From Cupriavidus basilensis OR16 (GTDB taxonomy: Bacteria; Pseudomonadota; Gammaproteobacteria; Burkholderiales; Burkholderiaceae): a stretch of 64,000 nucleotides of DNA. This document shows, in pieces, positions 44,253 through 52,608 of the stretch (position 1 is the first letter of the stretch; each line of letters begins with the position of its first letter). The notes under the pieces were generated by a model. The model was not told where the DNA came from, made no database searches, and saw only the letters and a list, made by a program, of their open reading frames with translations. The position numbers and the translations under genes are program-made. Where the stretch lies: assembly GCF_000243095.1 (NCBI RefSeq), contig NZ_AHJE01000062.1, positions 19,116 through 83,115 of the forward strand, given 5' to 3'.

Positions 44253-45101
44253 ATGCAAGTTGAGCAACTAAATTATGCCCTTGGCGCCGAACTCAAGGGC
44301 ATCAAGCTGGCTGACGCCATTCACGACGACGGACTGTTCGCAGAGATTCGCGCTGCGCTGTTCAAGCACCGCGTGCTTTTTCTCCGCAATCAGGAGATGA
44401 GTCGCACCGAGCACGTCGCGTTTGCACGCCGCTTTGGAGATCTGGAAGATCATCCAGTTGCGTGCGGCGATCCCGAGCATCCAGGACTCGTGCGCATCTA
44501 CAAGACGCCGGATCAGTCGCGAGATCGCTACGAAAACTCGTGGCATTCCGACGCAACCTGGCGCGAGGCGCCGCCATTTGGCGCCGTGCTGCGCTGTGTC
44601 GAATGTCCTCCGTTTGGGGGCGACACCATGTGGGCCAACATGGCGCTCGCCTACGAAAAATTGCCCGATTACATCAAGGAGAAGATCGCCGATCTGCGGG
44701 CACGCCACAGCATTGAAGCAACCTTCGGGGCGGCCATGCCGACCGAGAAACGCCTGGCACTCAAGGCTCAGTACCCGGACGCCGAACATCCGGTCGTGCG
44801 CACACATCCGGAGACCGGCGAGAAGATCCTGTATGTAAACGTGTTTACCACGCATTTCACCAATTTCCACACCGCAGCCCACGTCCGATTCGGCCAGGAC
44901 GCCAATCCTGGCGCCGCCGACCTGCTGCGCTACCTGATCAGCCAGGCCTACATCCCCGAGTACCAAGTGCGCTGGAGTTGGGCGCCAAACAGCGTTGCAA
45001 TTTGGGACAACAGTGCCACGCAACATTATGCGGTGATGGACTATCCGCCTTGTTTCCGCAAGATGGAGCGAGCGGGAATCATTGGAAGCAAACCGTTCTG
45101 A
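44253..45101 (+). CDS. TauD/TfdA-family 2-oxoglutarate-dependent dioxygenase
   Basis: A 282-residue non-haem iron dioxygenase. The iron facial triad is visible: His and Asp in NSWHSDATW, and the distal His in NSATQHYAVMDYPP, with the 2-oxoglutarate-binding Arg in the RKMERAG tail. Family members oxidise and release small acids or alcohols (taurine, 2,4-D) at the expense of 2-oxoglutarate and O2. The 282-residue length is normal. Encoded 53 bases after the quinone oxidoreductase and 8 before the acyl-CoA ligase, it is part of one operon. Alkyl-chain or aryloxyalkanoate oxidation is possible; no substrate can be fixed. Confidence 0.92.
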   Translation: MQVEQLNYALGAELKGIKLADAIHDDGLFAEIRAALFKHRVLFLRNQEMSRTEHVAFARRFGDLEDHPVACGDPEHPGLVRIYKTPDQSRDRYENSWHSDATWREAPPFGAVLRCVECPPFGGDTMWANMALAYEKLPDYIKEKIADLRARHSIEATFGAAMPTEKRLALKAQYPDAEHPVVRTHPETGEKILYVNVFTTHFTNFHTAAHVRFGQDANPGAADLLRYLISQAYIPEYQVRWSWAPNSVAIWDNSATQHYAVMDYPPCFRKMERAGIIGSKPF

Positions 45102-45109
45102 ACACTGCC

Positions 45110-46819
45110 ATGCAAGATGACCTGATCACGCCGACGCCGTCGGCCTATACGTACCCGCTCCTCGTCAAGCAGTTGCTCCTGAACGCGCTGAGCGTTCATG
45201 GCGACCAGGAAATCACCTATCGCGGGGAATTGCGTTACAGCCTCCGCCAATTCCGTGAGCGAGTCGGCCAGCTCGCATCCATGCTGACCGGGCTGGATGT
45301 CCGGCACGGCGCCACCGTGGCGGTCATGGACTGGGACAGCCATCGTTACCTCGAAAGCTACTTCGCCATCCCGATGATGGGCGCCACGCTCTTCACGGTC
45401 AATGTGCGGCTGTCGGCCCAGCAGATCCTCTATACCCTGAACGACGCCCGGGCCGAGATCGTGCTGGTGCATGCGGACTTCGTCCCAGTGCTCGAAGAAA
45501 TCAAGGCGGAGCTCAAGTCGGTGCGCAAGGTGGTCGTGCTGGGCGACGGCGAAGCCGTTCCCGCGAGCAAGTTGCCGGTCGCGGGCGAGTACGAGGCGCT
45601 GATGGCGCGCGCTGCAGCGGACTTCGAGTTCCCCGACTTCGATGAAAGGACGCGCGCCGCGACGTTCTACACGACGGGCACCACCGGCGATCCCAAGGGC
45701 GTGGCCTACAGCCACCGGGACATCGTCATGCACGCCATGGCGACGGCCATGAGCCTGTGCGCGCCGCGCGACGGCCAGCGGCTGCATCGCGAGGATGTCT
45801 ACATGCCGATCACGCCGATGTTCCACGTTCTCGCCTGGGGTATGCCGTATATCGCGGTCATGCTGGGCCTCAAGACCGTGCTGCCGGGGCGTTACGTCCC
45901 GGAGCGCCTGGTCAGGCTGCGCCAGTCGGAAAAGGTCACCTTCTCCCACTGCGTGCCCACCATCCTCCAGATGGTGCTCCAGGCAGCCGACGCCCAAGGG
46001 CAGGACCTGTCGGGCTGGAAGCTGATTACCGGCGGTTCCGCCTTACCGCCCGCGCTGTGCGAGGCAGCACTCGACCGTGGCATGGATGTTTTCACTGCCT
46101 ATGGCATGTCGGAGACGGGCCCCATCGTCTCCCTGGCGCAACTGCCGCCGGGATACAAGCCGAAGGATCGCAAGGAAGAAGTGCGGATGCGCTGCTCGAC
46201 GGGCCGCCCGGTGCCGTTTGTCGACTTCCGGGTCGTCGACGAAAGCATGAACGACGTCGCGCGCGATGGGAAGCAGCAAGGCGAGATTGTCCTGCGCTCG
46301 CCGTTTCTCACGCAGGGCTACACCGGCAAGCCCGAGGCATCCGAAGAACTGTGGGCTGGCGGCTATCTGCATACCCAGGACATCGCCGTCATGACGCCCG
46401 ATGGGTTCGTTCAGATCGTCGACCGTATCAAGGACGTGATCAAGACGGGCGGCGAATGGGTTTCCTCCATCGAGGTCGAGAGCCTGATCATGGACGTGGC
46501 CGGCGTGCAAGAGTGCGCGGTGGTCGGCGTACGGGACGAGAAGTGGGGCGAGCGGCCGATGGCATTTGTCGTTCGCACGGCGGACGCGAGTGTCGGGGGT
46601 GAGGCGATCCGTGACCGGCTAATGCAGCACGTCGAACTGAAGCGAATCAGCAAGTACGCCGTTCCGGAGCTGGACCGCATCGCCTTTGTCGCCGAGATTC
46701 CGAAGACGAGCGTCGGCAAGATCAACAAGAAGCTGCTGCGCGAGCGCGTTGCGCACCTGCTCGACGAACTGGCAGGCACCGGGCAGGAAAGTGCCGCAGT
46801 CGACCGGGCGGCAGCATGA
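45110..46819 (+). CDS. AMP-dependent acyl-CoA synthetase (medium/long-chain type)
   Basis: A 569-residue ANL-superfamily ligase, normal length. Start ATG 45110 (MQDDLITPTPSAYTYPLLVK). Motifs in order: the P-loop TFYTTGTTGDPKGVAYSHRD, the adenine-binding YGMSETGPIVSL, the hinge GFVQIVDRIKDVIKTGGEWV and the C-terminal catalytic lysine in PKTSVGKINKKLLRE. It activates a carboxylic acid to its acyl-CoA through an acyl-AMP. The sequence is nearest to fatty-acid CoA ligases (AlkK-like). Its stop overlaps the Rieske ferredoxin start by four bases, so they are co-translated. Confidence 0.92.
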   Translation: MQDDLITPTPSAYTYPLLVKQLLLNALSVHGDQEITYRGELRYSLRQFRERVGQLASMLTGLDVRHGATVAVMDWDSHRYLESYFAIPMMGATLFTVNVRLSAQQILYTLNDARAEIVLVHADFVPVLEEIKAELKSVRKVVVLGDGEAVPASKLPVAGEYEALMARAAADFEFPDFDERTRAATFYTTGTTGDPKGVAYSHRDIVMHAMATAMSLCAPRDGQRLHREDVYMPITPMFHVLAWGMPYIAVMLGLKTVLPGRYVPERLVRLRQSEKVTFSHCVPTILQMVLQAADAQGQDLSGWKLITGGSALPPALCEAALDRGMDVFTAYGMSETGPIVSLAQLPPGYKPKDRKEEVRMRCSTGRPVPFVDFRVVDESMNDVARDGKQQGEIVLRSPFLTQGYTGKPEASEELWAGGYLHTQDIAVMTPDGFVQIVDRIKDVIKTGGEWVSSIEVESLIMDVAGVQECAVVGVRDEKWGERPMAFVVRTADASVGGEAIRDRLMQHVELKRISKYAVPELDRIAFVAEIPKTSVGKINKKLLRERVAHLLDELAGTGQESAAVDRAAA

Positions 46820-47166
46820 CGAGCCAACATCAACCGGACGACATGACGAAGCAGGTACAGGTGGCGCCGGCGGGCGAACTCCCGCCGGGCCAGCGCAAGC
46901 TTGTCTTCGTCGACGGCAGGAGCATCGTCCTGTTCAACATCGATGGCGCTCTCCATGCCATCGACAACTCATGCCCCCATAACGGGGCGTCGCTGGCCAA
47001 CGGTCGTCTGGAGGGAAGCATATTGCAATGCCCGGCCCATGGCTTGCGCTTCGATCTGGCGAAGTCCTGCGAGCCCGGCTCGGCAAGCCTGTGCCTGCGC
47101 AGGTTTCAGCTTCGGGAAGAGGAAGGAAGCCTGATGTTGCTGGTGGAGTCCTCTACTGCGCCATAA
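46816..47166 (+). CDS. Rieske-type [2Fe-2S] ferredoxin
   Basis: A 116-residue small Rieske protein. The cluster ligands are C53/H55 in NSCPHNGASLANG and C72/H75 in LQCPAHGLRFD, the CxH and CxxH pattern; no membrane helix is present, so it is soluble. It resembles the ferredoxin of ring-hydroxylating dioxygenases and the NirD-like proteins, and would carry electrons to an oxygenase. It is the last gene of the operon and overlaps the ligase gene. The nearby Rieske oxygenase system (50.5-53.8 kb) has its own reductase with a fused 2Fe-2S domain, so the partner of this ferredoxin is not clear. Confidence 0.88.
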   Translation: MTSQHQPDDMTKQVQVAPAGELPPGQRKLVFVDGRSIVLFNIDGALHAIDNSCPHNGASLANGRLEGSILQCPAHGLRFDLAKSCEPGSASLCLRRFQLREEEGSLMLLVESSTAP

Positions 47167-48430
47167 AGGCGGCACCGTCGGCGCCGAGGCAGCTCCGCTT
47201 GATGTAATGCTCCTCGCGGCATGATTGCCGGCTCAGGCGTTGGGTGGCTTGACGGCGTGAGGGGCAGGGCCGGGAAGCTGTCGATGATGCCTTCCCAGAT
47301 TAAGTCGTACGTCCGTGTCCGGCGTAAGGCCACGCAGCCCGTGTGCCCGGGCAACCGGCCCAACCCGAGGCAGCAATCATGCAAAGCCAAAGACAATCCG
47401 CTAGCGGGATGTGGTACTCGCTGACCCAACTCCACAGGGAAGTGCGTAGCATGAGCCGGCGATTGCATGAACAGGCGACTGCGCAGGCTCGTGGCGACAA
47501 CAGCGACTACTTCGCTTATGTGTTGGGGTTGGTCGATGATCTGATCTATCGGGGGGATGCGCGCGAAAGAGTCGTGTGTTTCGCGTCGGCAGCGGAGTTC
47601 GGAATATCCATGCAGCACCAGAGCGAGCGCTGCCTGCTGGCCGCTATGCAGACGGGCTCGGATGCCATCAGGGTGTTGTACTGGACCGCAGTTCGTCGCC
47701 TGGCCAATTGCTGGACTCGGGTTTCCCAGAGCCCGAACTCGGAGCATTCCGAAACCGGTAACGAGGCGCACCATGCCGGCTCGCACAAGCTCCCTGCTGT
47801 CCACAAGAGCGGTGCCAGCACGGCATCGCGGAAAGCAGCTTTGTGCAGGCGGTGCGAAGAGCTTCGCATGGGTTCGCGCAACGCCAGCGGTCACTCCGCG
47901 CTGTACCCAATCTCGGAACGATATTTCCAATGCATTGGCGGGAGCGTGTTTTCCGAGGCAATCCAGCATCGATGCAGCATGTGCGCGACAGCGTGGACAC
48001 AGCATCGGAACGCTGCCAGCCCATTCGTGAACTGGTCACAAGACAGGTAGTTTAACAACAAGCTTCTAGCGAGAAGCCGGTCCGAATTGCCGCCCGGCTG
48101 TGCTGCTGCGCTAGCTGGTGGCCGCTGGATACCTCGGCCCCAAGGCGGGTCGTGGCGTGTAGGTTCTCAGCAAACAGGATCGCGCGTGGGGATGTTAGCC
48201 GCCCAGGTGCCGGCGGATAGCTTGAAATCCAAACGATTCGTTACCCCTCACTCACGCAACGCACCTCCGACAGCAAGCCACCACCGAGCCCCATGCAGGC
48301 ACTGCCCTTGCCGGGGCTTCTGGCGTGACATCCTGCTCCAACCTTCACGGCGATACCCCCGCGCAGCTATGGACAAACTAGCCACATCAGGCTTCTGCGG
48401 ACGAGAGCCAAAGCGCATCCAGCAGTTGCT
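47167..48430. other. Gene-poor stretch with one doubtful frame
   Basis: About 1.26 kb with no gene of a recognisable family. One plus-strand frame from ATG 47379 to 48050 (reads MQSQRQSASGMWYSLTQLHR, then DYFAYVLGLVDDLIYRGD) has coding-like composition in its first half, but no domain and an Arg/Cys/His-rich second half; it may be a decayed gene. No tRNA, repeat or insertion-sequence end was seen. Confidence 0.45.
47379..48050 (+). CDS. Hypothetical protein (doubtful)
   Basis: Translates to about 223 residues. The first 80 (SLTQLHREVRSMSRRLHEQA, then DDLIYRGDARERVV) look like a helical soluble protein; the second half looks non-coding. It has no family that I recognise, no ribosome-binding site of note and no operon partner. 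It could be a broken small regulatory gene or chance. Confidence 0.25.
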   Translation: MQSQRQSASGMWYSLTQLHREVRSMSRRLHEQATAQARGDNSDYFAYVLGLVDDLIYRGDARERVVCFASAAEFGISMQHQSERCLLAAMQTGSDAIRVLYWTAVRRLANCWTRVSQSPNSEHSETGNEAHHAGSHKLPAVHKSGASTASRKAALCRRCEELRMGSRNASGHSALYPISERYFQCIGGSVFSEAIQHRCSMCATAWTQHRNAASPFVNWSQDR

Positions 48431-48522
48431 GCTACTATGTCGCAACGCAGAAAAATGACTTTAGTTTTAGCGCCATATTCTTTAGTTTTCATGCCGCTGC
48501 GCGTAAACACCGAGAGGGGCCT
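48431..48522. promoter_or_regulatory. AraC promoter with 21-bp-spaced CTTTAGTTTT repeats
   Basis: CTTTAGTTTT at 48459-48468 and 48480-48489, spacing 21, precede the AraC gene at 48523. The block is an inverted duplicate of 43035-43130. A GAGAGGGG ribosome-binding site lies just before the start. Confidence 0.75.
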
Positions 48523-49557
48523 ATGCCGATCCGCCAGCGAACTCAGATGCCCGGAAGCGAACCCAAGGCGAGAGCCGCCGCTCTGACGAGCTACCCGCAG
48601 GTAGCGCTGCGACTTGGGCTGAATCCCAACGAGTTCATGCGCCGGTTCGGGCTGAATCCGGCCATCTTGATGAACCGGGAACAACGTATCCCGTTTGCGG
48701 CGGTGTGTCGCTTGCTCGAGGCGACTGCCCGCGAGGCATCCACGCCATCTGTCGGCATTCAAATGGCCGAGGCACGCACGGCCTTCGATTTTGGGGTCAT
48801 CGGACTTCTACTAACGCACAAGCGCACATTGCGTGAAGTATTGCTAGCCATGGTGCAGTACCGGCATTTGTTAAACGATGCCCTGGGACTCTACATTGAG
48901 ACTTCGGGCACGCAGGTGATTATCCGCGAAGAGATTCTCGGCGAGATTGATGACTGGCCGCAGCAGACCATCGAGCTTGCGGTAGGCGTCCTGGCGCGTA
49001 CCTGCGCATCCGTGCTTGGCCCTCACTGGCGACCAGTCGGCGTGCACTTCACACACGCCGCACCGCCAGACCTTCGCGTTCACCGGCGGATCTTTGGTTG
49101 CCCGCTGGTCTTCAAGAGTGATTTCAACGGGTTCGTTTGTCTCGTCAGTGATCTCGACCAACCGAATCCAATGGCGGATCCCGCGTTAGTGCGCTATGCG
49201 GAAGGCCTCGCGGAATCCCTTGGCGCTGCCGGTCCGCAAGCTATCACCGCAGAAGTGCGCAACGCGATCTACTTGCTCCTTCCTGTTGAGCAGGCAGCGA
49301 TAGAACACGTGGCGGGTCAACTCCACACTAGTGTGCGCACTCTGCAGCGGCATCTCGAGGAGGCAGGTACGACTTTCTCGAATCTGGTAGAGGAAGTGCG
49401 GCAGGAGCTAGCGATCCGCTACATGAGCAACGAGCGTTACTCGATCGGTCGCGTGGCCGCATTGCTGGGTTACACGCAGCAGGCATCCTTTACACAGTGG
49501 TTCTCGCGCCATTTTGGAATGGCACCTAGGGCTTGGCGGGCAGGAAGACGAAAGTGA
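48523..49557 (+). CDS. AraC-family regulator with Arabinose_bd-type N-terminal domain
   Basis: A 344-residue AraC regulator. Start ATG 48523 (MPIRQRTQMPGSEPKARAAA), with GAGAGGGG upstream. The ligand domain begins about residue 35 (NEFMRRFGLNPAILM) and includes GIQMAEARTAFDFGVIGLL; the HTH pair is in VAGQLHTSVRTLQRHLEEAGTTF and GRVAALLGYTQQASFTQWFSRHFG. It shares promoter and N-terminal sequence with the relic at 42960-43034, so it is the surviving copy of a duplicated regulator. It probably acts on the 43228 operon through the conserved repeats, and on its own promoter. Confidence 0.9.
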   Translation: MPIRQRTQMPGSEPKARAAALTSYPQVALRLGLNPNEFMRRFGLNPAILMNREQRIPFAAVCRLLEATAREASTPSVGIQMAEARTAFDFGVIGLLLTHKRTLREVLLAMVQYRHLLNDALGLYIETSGTQVIIREEILGEIDDWPQQTIELAVGVLARTCASVLGPHWRPVGVHFTHAAPPDLRVHRRIFGCPLVFKSDFNGFVCLVSDLDQPNPMADPALVRYAEGLAESLGAAGPQAITAEVRNAIYLLLPVEQAAIEHVAGQLHTSVRTLQRHLEEAGTTFSNLVEEVRQELAIRYMSNERYSIGRVAALLGYTQQASFTQWFSRHFGMAPRAWRAGRRK

Positions 49558-49766
49558 TGCGCCGCTATTCCGCAAATTGCTATTCGAGAGGAGACGTCAT
49601 GATCCCATCCCGATCTGCGTAGTCCTGCAGCGACTACAGCTATAGAGCGCCAATCTCCGGGCGTAAAATGCGGCACGCATGCACATGCCTGCCGGTGGGA
49701 AGCCGAAGACGCCTTGTCGCGAGCACCGCCGGTCAGCCCGCCCCACCTTTACCTTCGTTACCCCCC

Positions 49767-50456
49767 ATGAGCAATATCGTTGCCAGGCTAGCGATCAACC
49801 AGTCTGAACTCTTTGTCAATTGGCCCGCCGAGGCCATCGCCAGATTGGTCGATGCCGCGGATGTCGTGACGATGGAAGCGCATGCTTGTGTCAAGCGGTC
49901 CGGCGAGTCTGCAGACTATCTCTACCTTCTCGCGACCGGGTCGATGCAGCTTTCCCGTGTGTCGTCGACGGGGCGGGAGTTCACTGCATGGCTATATTTC
50001 GCGGGCGATTTCCATGGTATCGGGCCCGCCCTGACGGGTACGCCCTTCCTATACACCGCAACCTGCAAGGAGCCGACGACGCTGGTCCGGATTCCGGCAG
50101 CGGTGCTGCGCGAACTCGTCTACAGCGACGGCCGGCTTGCAGCCGGGTTGTTCGCCGTGCTGGACCGCCGGTACCGCGAGACGCTCGCTCGCCACGAGAG
50201 CGCGACCATGCACTCTACCCGGGAGCGGATCGCCACCCTGTTGCGCTCGTTCCTCGCGCGCAACATCCGTTGCTATGCCGCCGGCGAGGTCAACCTGTCG
50301 CAGGATGAGATCGCGACAATGCTCGGCACACGCCGACAAGTGGTGAACCGGGCGCTACGAGAGTTGGAGGCCGAGGGCATCGTCCGTGTCCAGTATGGCC
50401 GCGTGACGGTGCTGGACATGGCGAAACTGTCGGGGCTGGCACCAGAGGGCGAGTGA
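49767..50456 (+). CDS. Crp/Fnr-family transcriptional regulator
   Basis: A 229-residue regulator: cyclic-nucleotide-binding-type beta-roll (ADYLYLLATGSMQLSRV, then FAGDFHGIGPALTG), the dimerising helix and the HTH (NLSQDEIATMLGTRRQVVNRALRELEAEGIVRV). Start ATG 49767. No N-terminal Cys cluster, so it is not an Fnr-type oxygen sensor; no clear cAMP-phosphate-binding motif either. It converges on the reductase gene of the Rieske system, and control of that system is likely but unproven. Confidence 0.88.
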   Translation: MSNIVARLAINQSELFVNWPAEAIARLVDAADVVTMEAHACVKRSGESADYLYLLATGSMQLSRVSSTGREFTAWLYFAGDFHGIGPALTGTPFLYTATCKEPTTLVRIPAAVLRELVYSDGRLAAGLFAVLDRRYRETLARHESATMHSTRERIATLLRSFLARNIRCYAAGEVNLSQDEIATMLGTRRQVVNRALRELEAEGIVRVQYGRVTVLDMAKLSGLAPEGE

Positions 50457-50483
50457 CCCGGCGCCGCCGGCAAGGGGGACGTT

Positions 50484-51461
50484 TCAGAGGTCCAACGTCA
50501 GTTCGCCTGACTGCGCGCGCGAGCAACAGATCATCATCGTAGATCCGGCTGCGCGCTCCGCGTCCGAAAGGACGAGGTCCCTATGATCGGGAATGCCGGC
50601 GAGGATGCCTGTCTCGCAGGCGCGGCAGACTCCGCTCATGCATGAGTAGGGGACTTCCACGCCTGCGTCGAGTACGGCTTCGAGGATATTGGTCCCGGGT
50701 CCAACGACAAGCCTTTTCTGCGTGCGAGAAAGAATGACCGTGAACGCATCGCCGGCCCCGGCACCCGCTTCAGGTGGTGTGACGGGCTGCGGCGCGGCGA
50801 AGTATTCGCGATGCACTCGGGCTGGATCGCGGCCCTCGCATGCAGCTTCGAAGGCCCGCAACATCGGAACGGGACCACAGCAGTACAAGTCGACGTCGTT
50901 GGCACAGGATGCGACGATGCCTCGGATATCCAGCATCTTCTCCTTGGCGCCACCATCGAAGTTCAGGTGGACGGTGTTCCCCGTTTCCTTGGCGAGTGCA
51001 ACAAATTCGTCGGAGAATGCGGCGTTTTCGCGTGCGCGTACAGCGTAGTACAGCTCCCACGTGCCGCCGCTGTACGCCAGGTGCTGGGCCATGCTCCACA
51101 GCGGTGTAATGCCTATGCCGCCCGCGAAGAATACGGTATGCCGGGCCGATTCGCGCAATGGGAAGCTGTTTCGTGGCGCTGAGATGGCGACGGTTGCGCC
51201 CACACGCAGCGTTTCATGCAGGTAACGCGAGCCGCCTCGGCCGGCAGGATCCAGGCTCGCCGCGATGACGTAGCGGTGACATTCGCCCTGCAAGTTAACA
51301 AGAGAATAGCTGCGCACAAGCCCATTCGGCAGGAACAGGTCGATATGCGCGCCCGCGGTGACGGCGGGCCATGTCTGGCCGTCGGAAGGGCGTAGTTCGA
51401 AGCCATGGATACCTTCGGCAAGCCAGTGGATCGCGTGTAGCCGGGCGTTTAGTCGTTGCAT
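50484..51461 (-). CDS. Oxygenase reductase, PDR/VanB family (FMN, NAD, 2Fe-2S)
   Basis: A 325-residue class IA oxygenase reductase. Start ATG 51461 (MQRLNARLHAIHWLAEGIHG), with GGAGAC upstream. Domain order: FMN-binding barrel (GLVRSYSLVN, RxYS), NAD-binding domain (FFAGGIGITPLWSMA, VDLYCCGPVPML), and a C-terminal plant-type ferredoxin with PYSCMSGVCRACETG (Cx4Cx2C) and a fourth Cys in MICCSRA. It takes electrons from NADH and passes them to a Rieske oxygenase such as the one at 52609, from which it is divergent with the FAH gene between. Phthalate-dioxygenase-reductase/VanB type. Confidence 0.93.
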   Translation of the reverse strand: MQRLNARLHAIHWLAEGIHGFELRPSDGQTWPAVTAGAHIDLFLPNGLVRSYSLVNLQGECHRYVIAASLDPAGRGGSRYLHETLRVGATVAISAPRNSFPLRESARHTVFFAGGIGITPLWSMAQHLAYSGGTWELYYAVRARENAAFSDEFVALAKETGNTVHLNFDGGAKEKMLDIRGIVASCANDVDLYCCGPVPMLRAFEAACEGRDPARVHREYFAAPQPVTPPEAGAGAGDAFTVILSRTQKRLVVGPGTNILEAVLDAGVEVPYSCMSGVCRACETGILAGIPDHRDLVLSDAERAAGSTMMICCSRAQSGELTLDL

Positions 51462-51760
51462 GATGTCTCCGGGATTGGGCGCGCAGGTGCAGATGATCTT
51501 ATGCACGCCCTTGTACGACGATTCTCTGTTTGAGTGACCCACGCAACAAGCGCCGGTGCGCCGGGATTGTCCGCAAAGTTGCACTCCCCCCACTCCCAAT
51601 GTGGCCGGCAGGCGCCGGGAGGGCCGACACCCGCCCGCGTCGGAGACCGGGCGCCGGTGAAAGCAACAATCGATACAGTTCGCCAGTGGCGCGCCTCGAC
51701 TGCGATCGTGGGCAGATCCAGAATTCTGCCAATCCCGTTGACGGTACTGGAGGCAGAAGG

Positions 51761-52603
51761 ATGAACGAAGACTACATCAGGCTTGGACGGTTCCAAGTCG
51801 GCAACCGGATCGTGACCGGTTGCGTGGAAGGGGACGAAATCAACATCTTGCACGAAGGCGATGCGCTGGCGGCAGTGCTCGCAGCGGGCATTCCCGCCGG
51901 CATGGCACGCGTGCCATTGCGCGATGCGGTGATGCTGCCGCCGGTCGATCCTGCCGCGCGCATCTTCGCGGTCGCGATCAACTACCAGGCGCACGGCGTC
52001 GAGTCGGCGGCCAAGCCGCCGGAGCGCCCGCTCATCTTCTACAAGGCGCCTTCGAATTTCGTAGCGCACGGCGGCGTGCTGAATCCCAACCGGGACGTCA
52101 CGGCGCAACTCGACTACGAAGGCGAGATCGCGGTGATCATCGGCCGGCCCTGCAAAGCAGCGAAGCCGGAAACCGCACTTAGCTTCGTCTCCGGCATCTG
52201 TGCGTTCAATGACGGATCGGCCCGCGACCTGGTCAAACTGCCCGCCGGCAACAGCTTTTGGCCCGACTGGACGGCGGCCAAGGGGCTCGACGGGGCTTCT
52301 GCGCTCGGTCCGACGATCGCGTGCGGCAAGGGGCTGGTCGATGCCCTGCAACGCAGGACGCTGACCATCACCACCCGGCTCAACGGCGAAGTGGTGCAGC
52401 ACGGCGCCATGTCAGACATGATCTTTTCGACCGAGCAGATCATCGCCACGCTGTCTTCCTACATGACGTTGCTGCCCGGCGACGTCATCGCGACCGGGAC
52501 GCCGGCCGGTGTCGGCGCGGCCAGCAACCGTTTTCTGAAAACAGGCGACGCGCTCGATATCGAGGTCAGCGGCATTGATACATTGCGCGTGAAGGTAGGC
52601 TAA
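51761..52603 (+). CDS. Fumarylacetoacetate-hydrolase-family protein
   Basis: A 280-residue member of the FAH family, which hydrolyses or tautomerises beta-diketo acids produced in aromatic degradation. Start ATG 51761, with GGAGG 8 bases upstream. The metal-binding acidic cluster is in DYEGEIAVIIGRPC, with FAVAINYQAHGVE, KAPSNFVAHGG and DVIATGTPAGVGAA (the family's GTPxGV motif). No second domain. The gap to the Rieske oxygenase is 5 bases, so one operon. It would act after ring opening of the oxygenated product; the precise ring-cleavage product is unknown. Confidence 0.9.
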   Translation: MNEDYIRLGRFQVGNRIVTGCVEGDEINILHEGDALAAVLAAGIPAGMARVPLRDAVMLPPVDPAARIFAVAINYQAHGVESAAKPPERPLIFYKAPSNFVAHGGVLNPNRDVTAQLDYEGEIAVIIGRPCKAAKPETALSFVSGICAFNDGSARDLVKLPAGNSFWPDWTAAKGLDGASALGPTIACGKGLVDALQRRTLTITTRLNGEVVQHGAMSDMIFSTEQIIATLSSYMTLLPGDVIATGTPAGVGAASNRFLKTGDALDIEVSGIDTLRVKVG

Positions 52604-52608
52604 TCACC

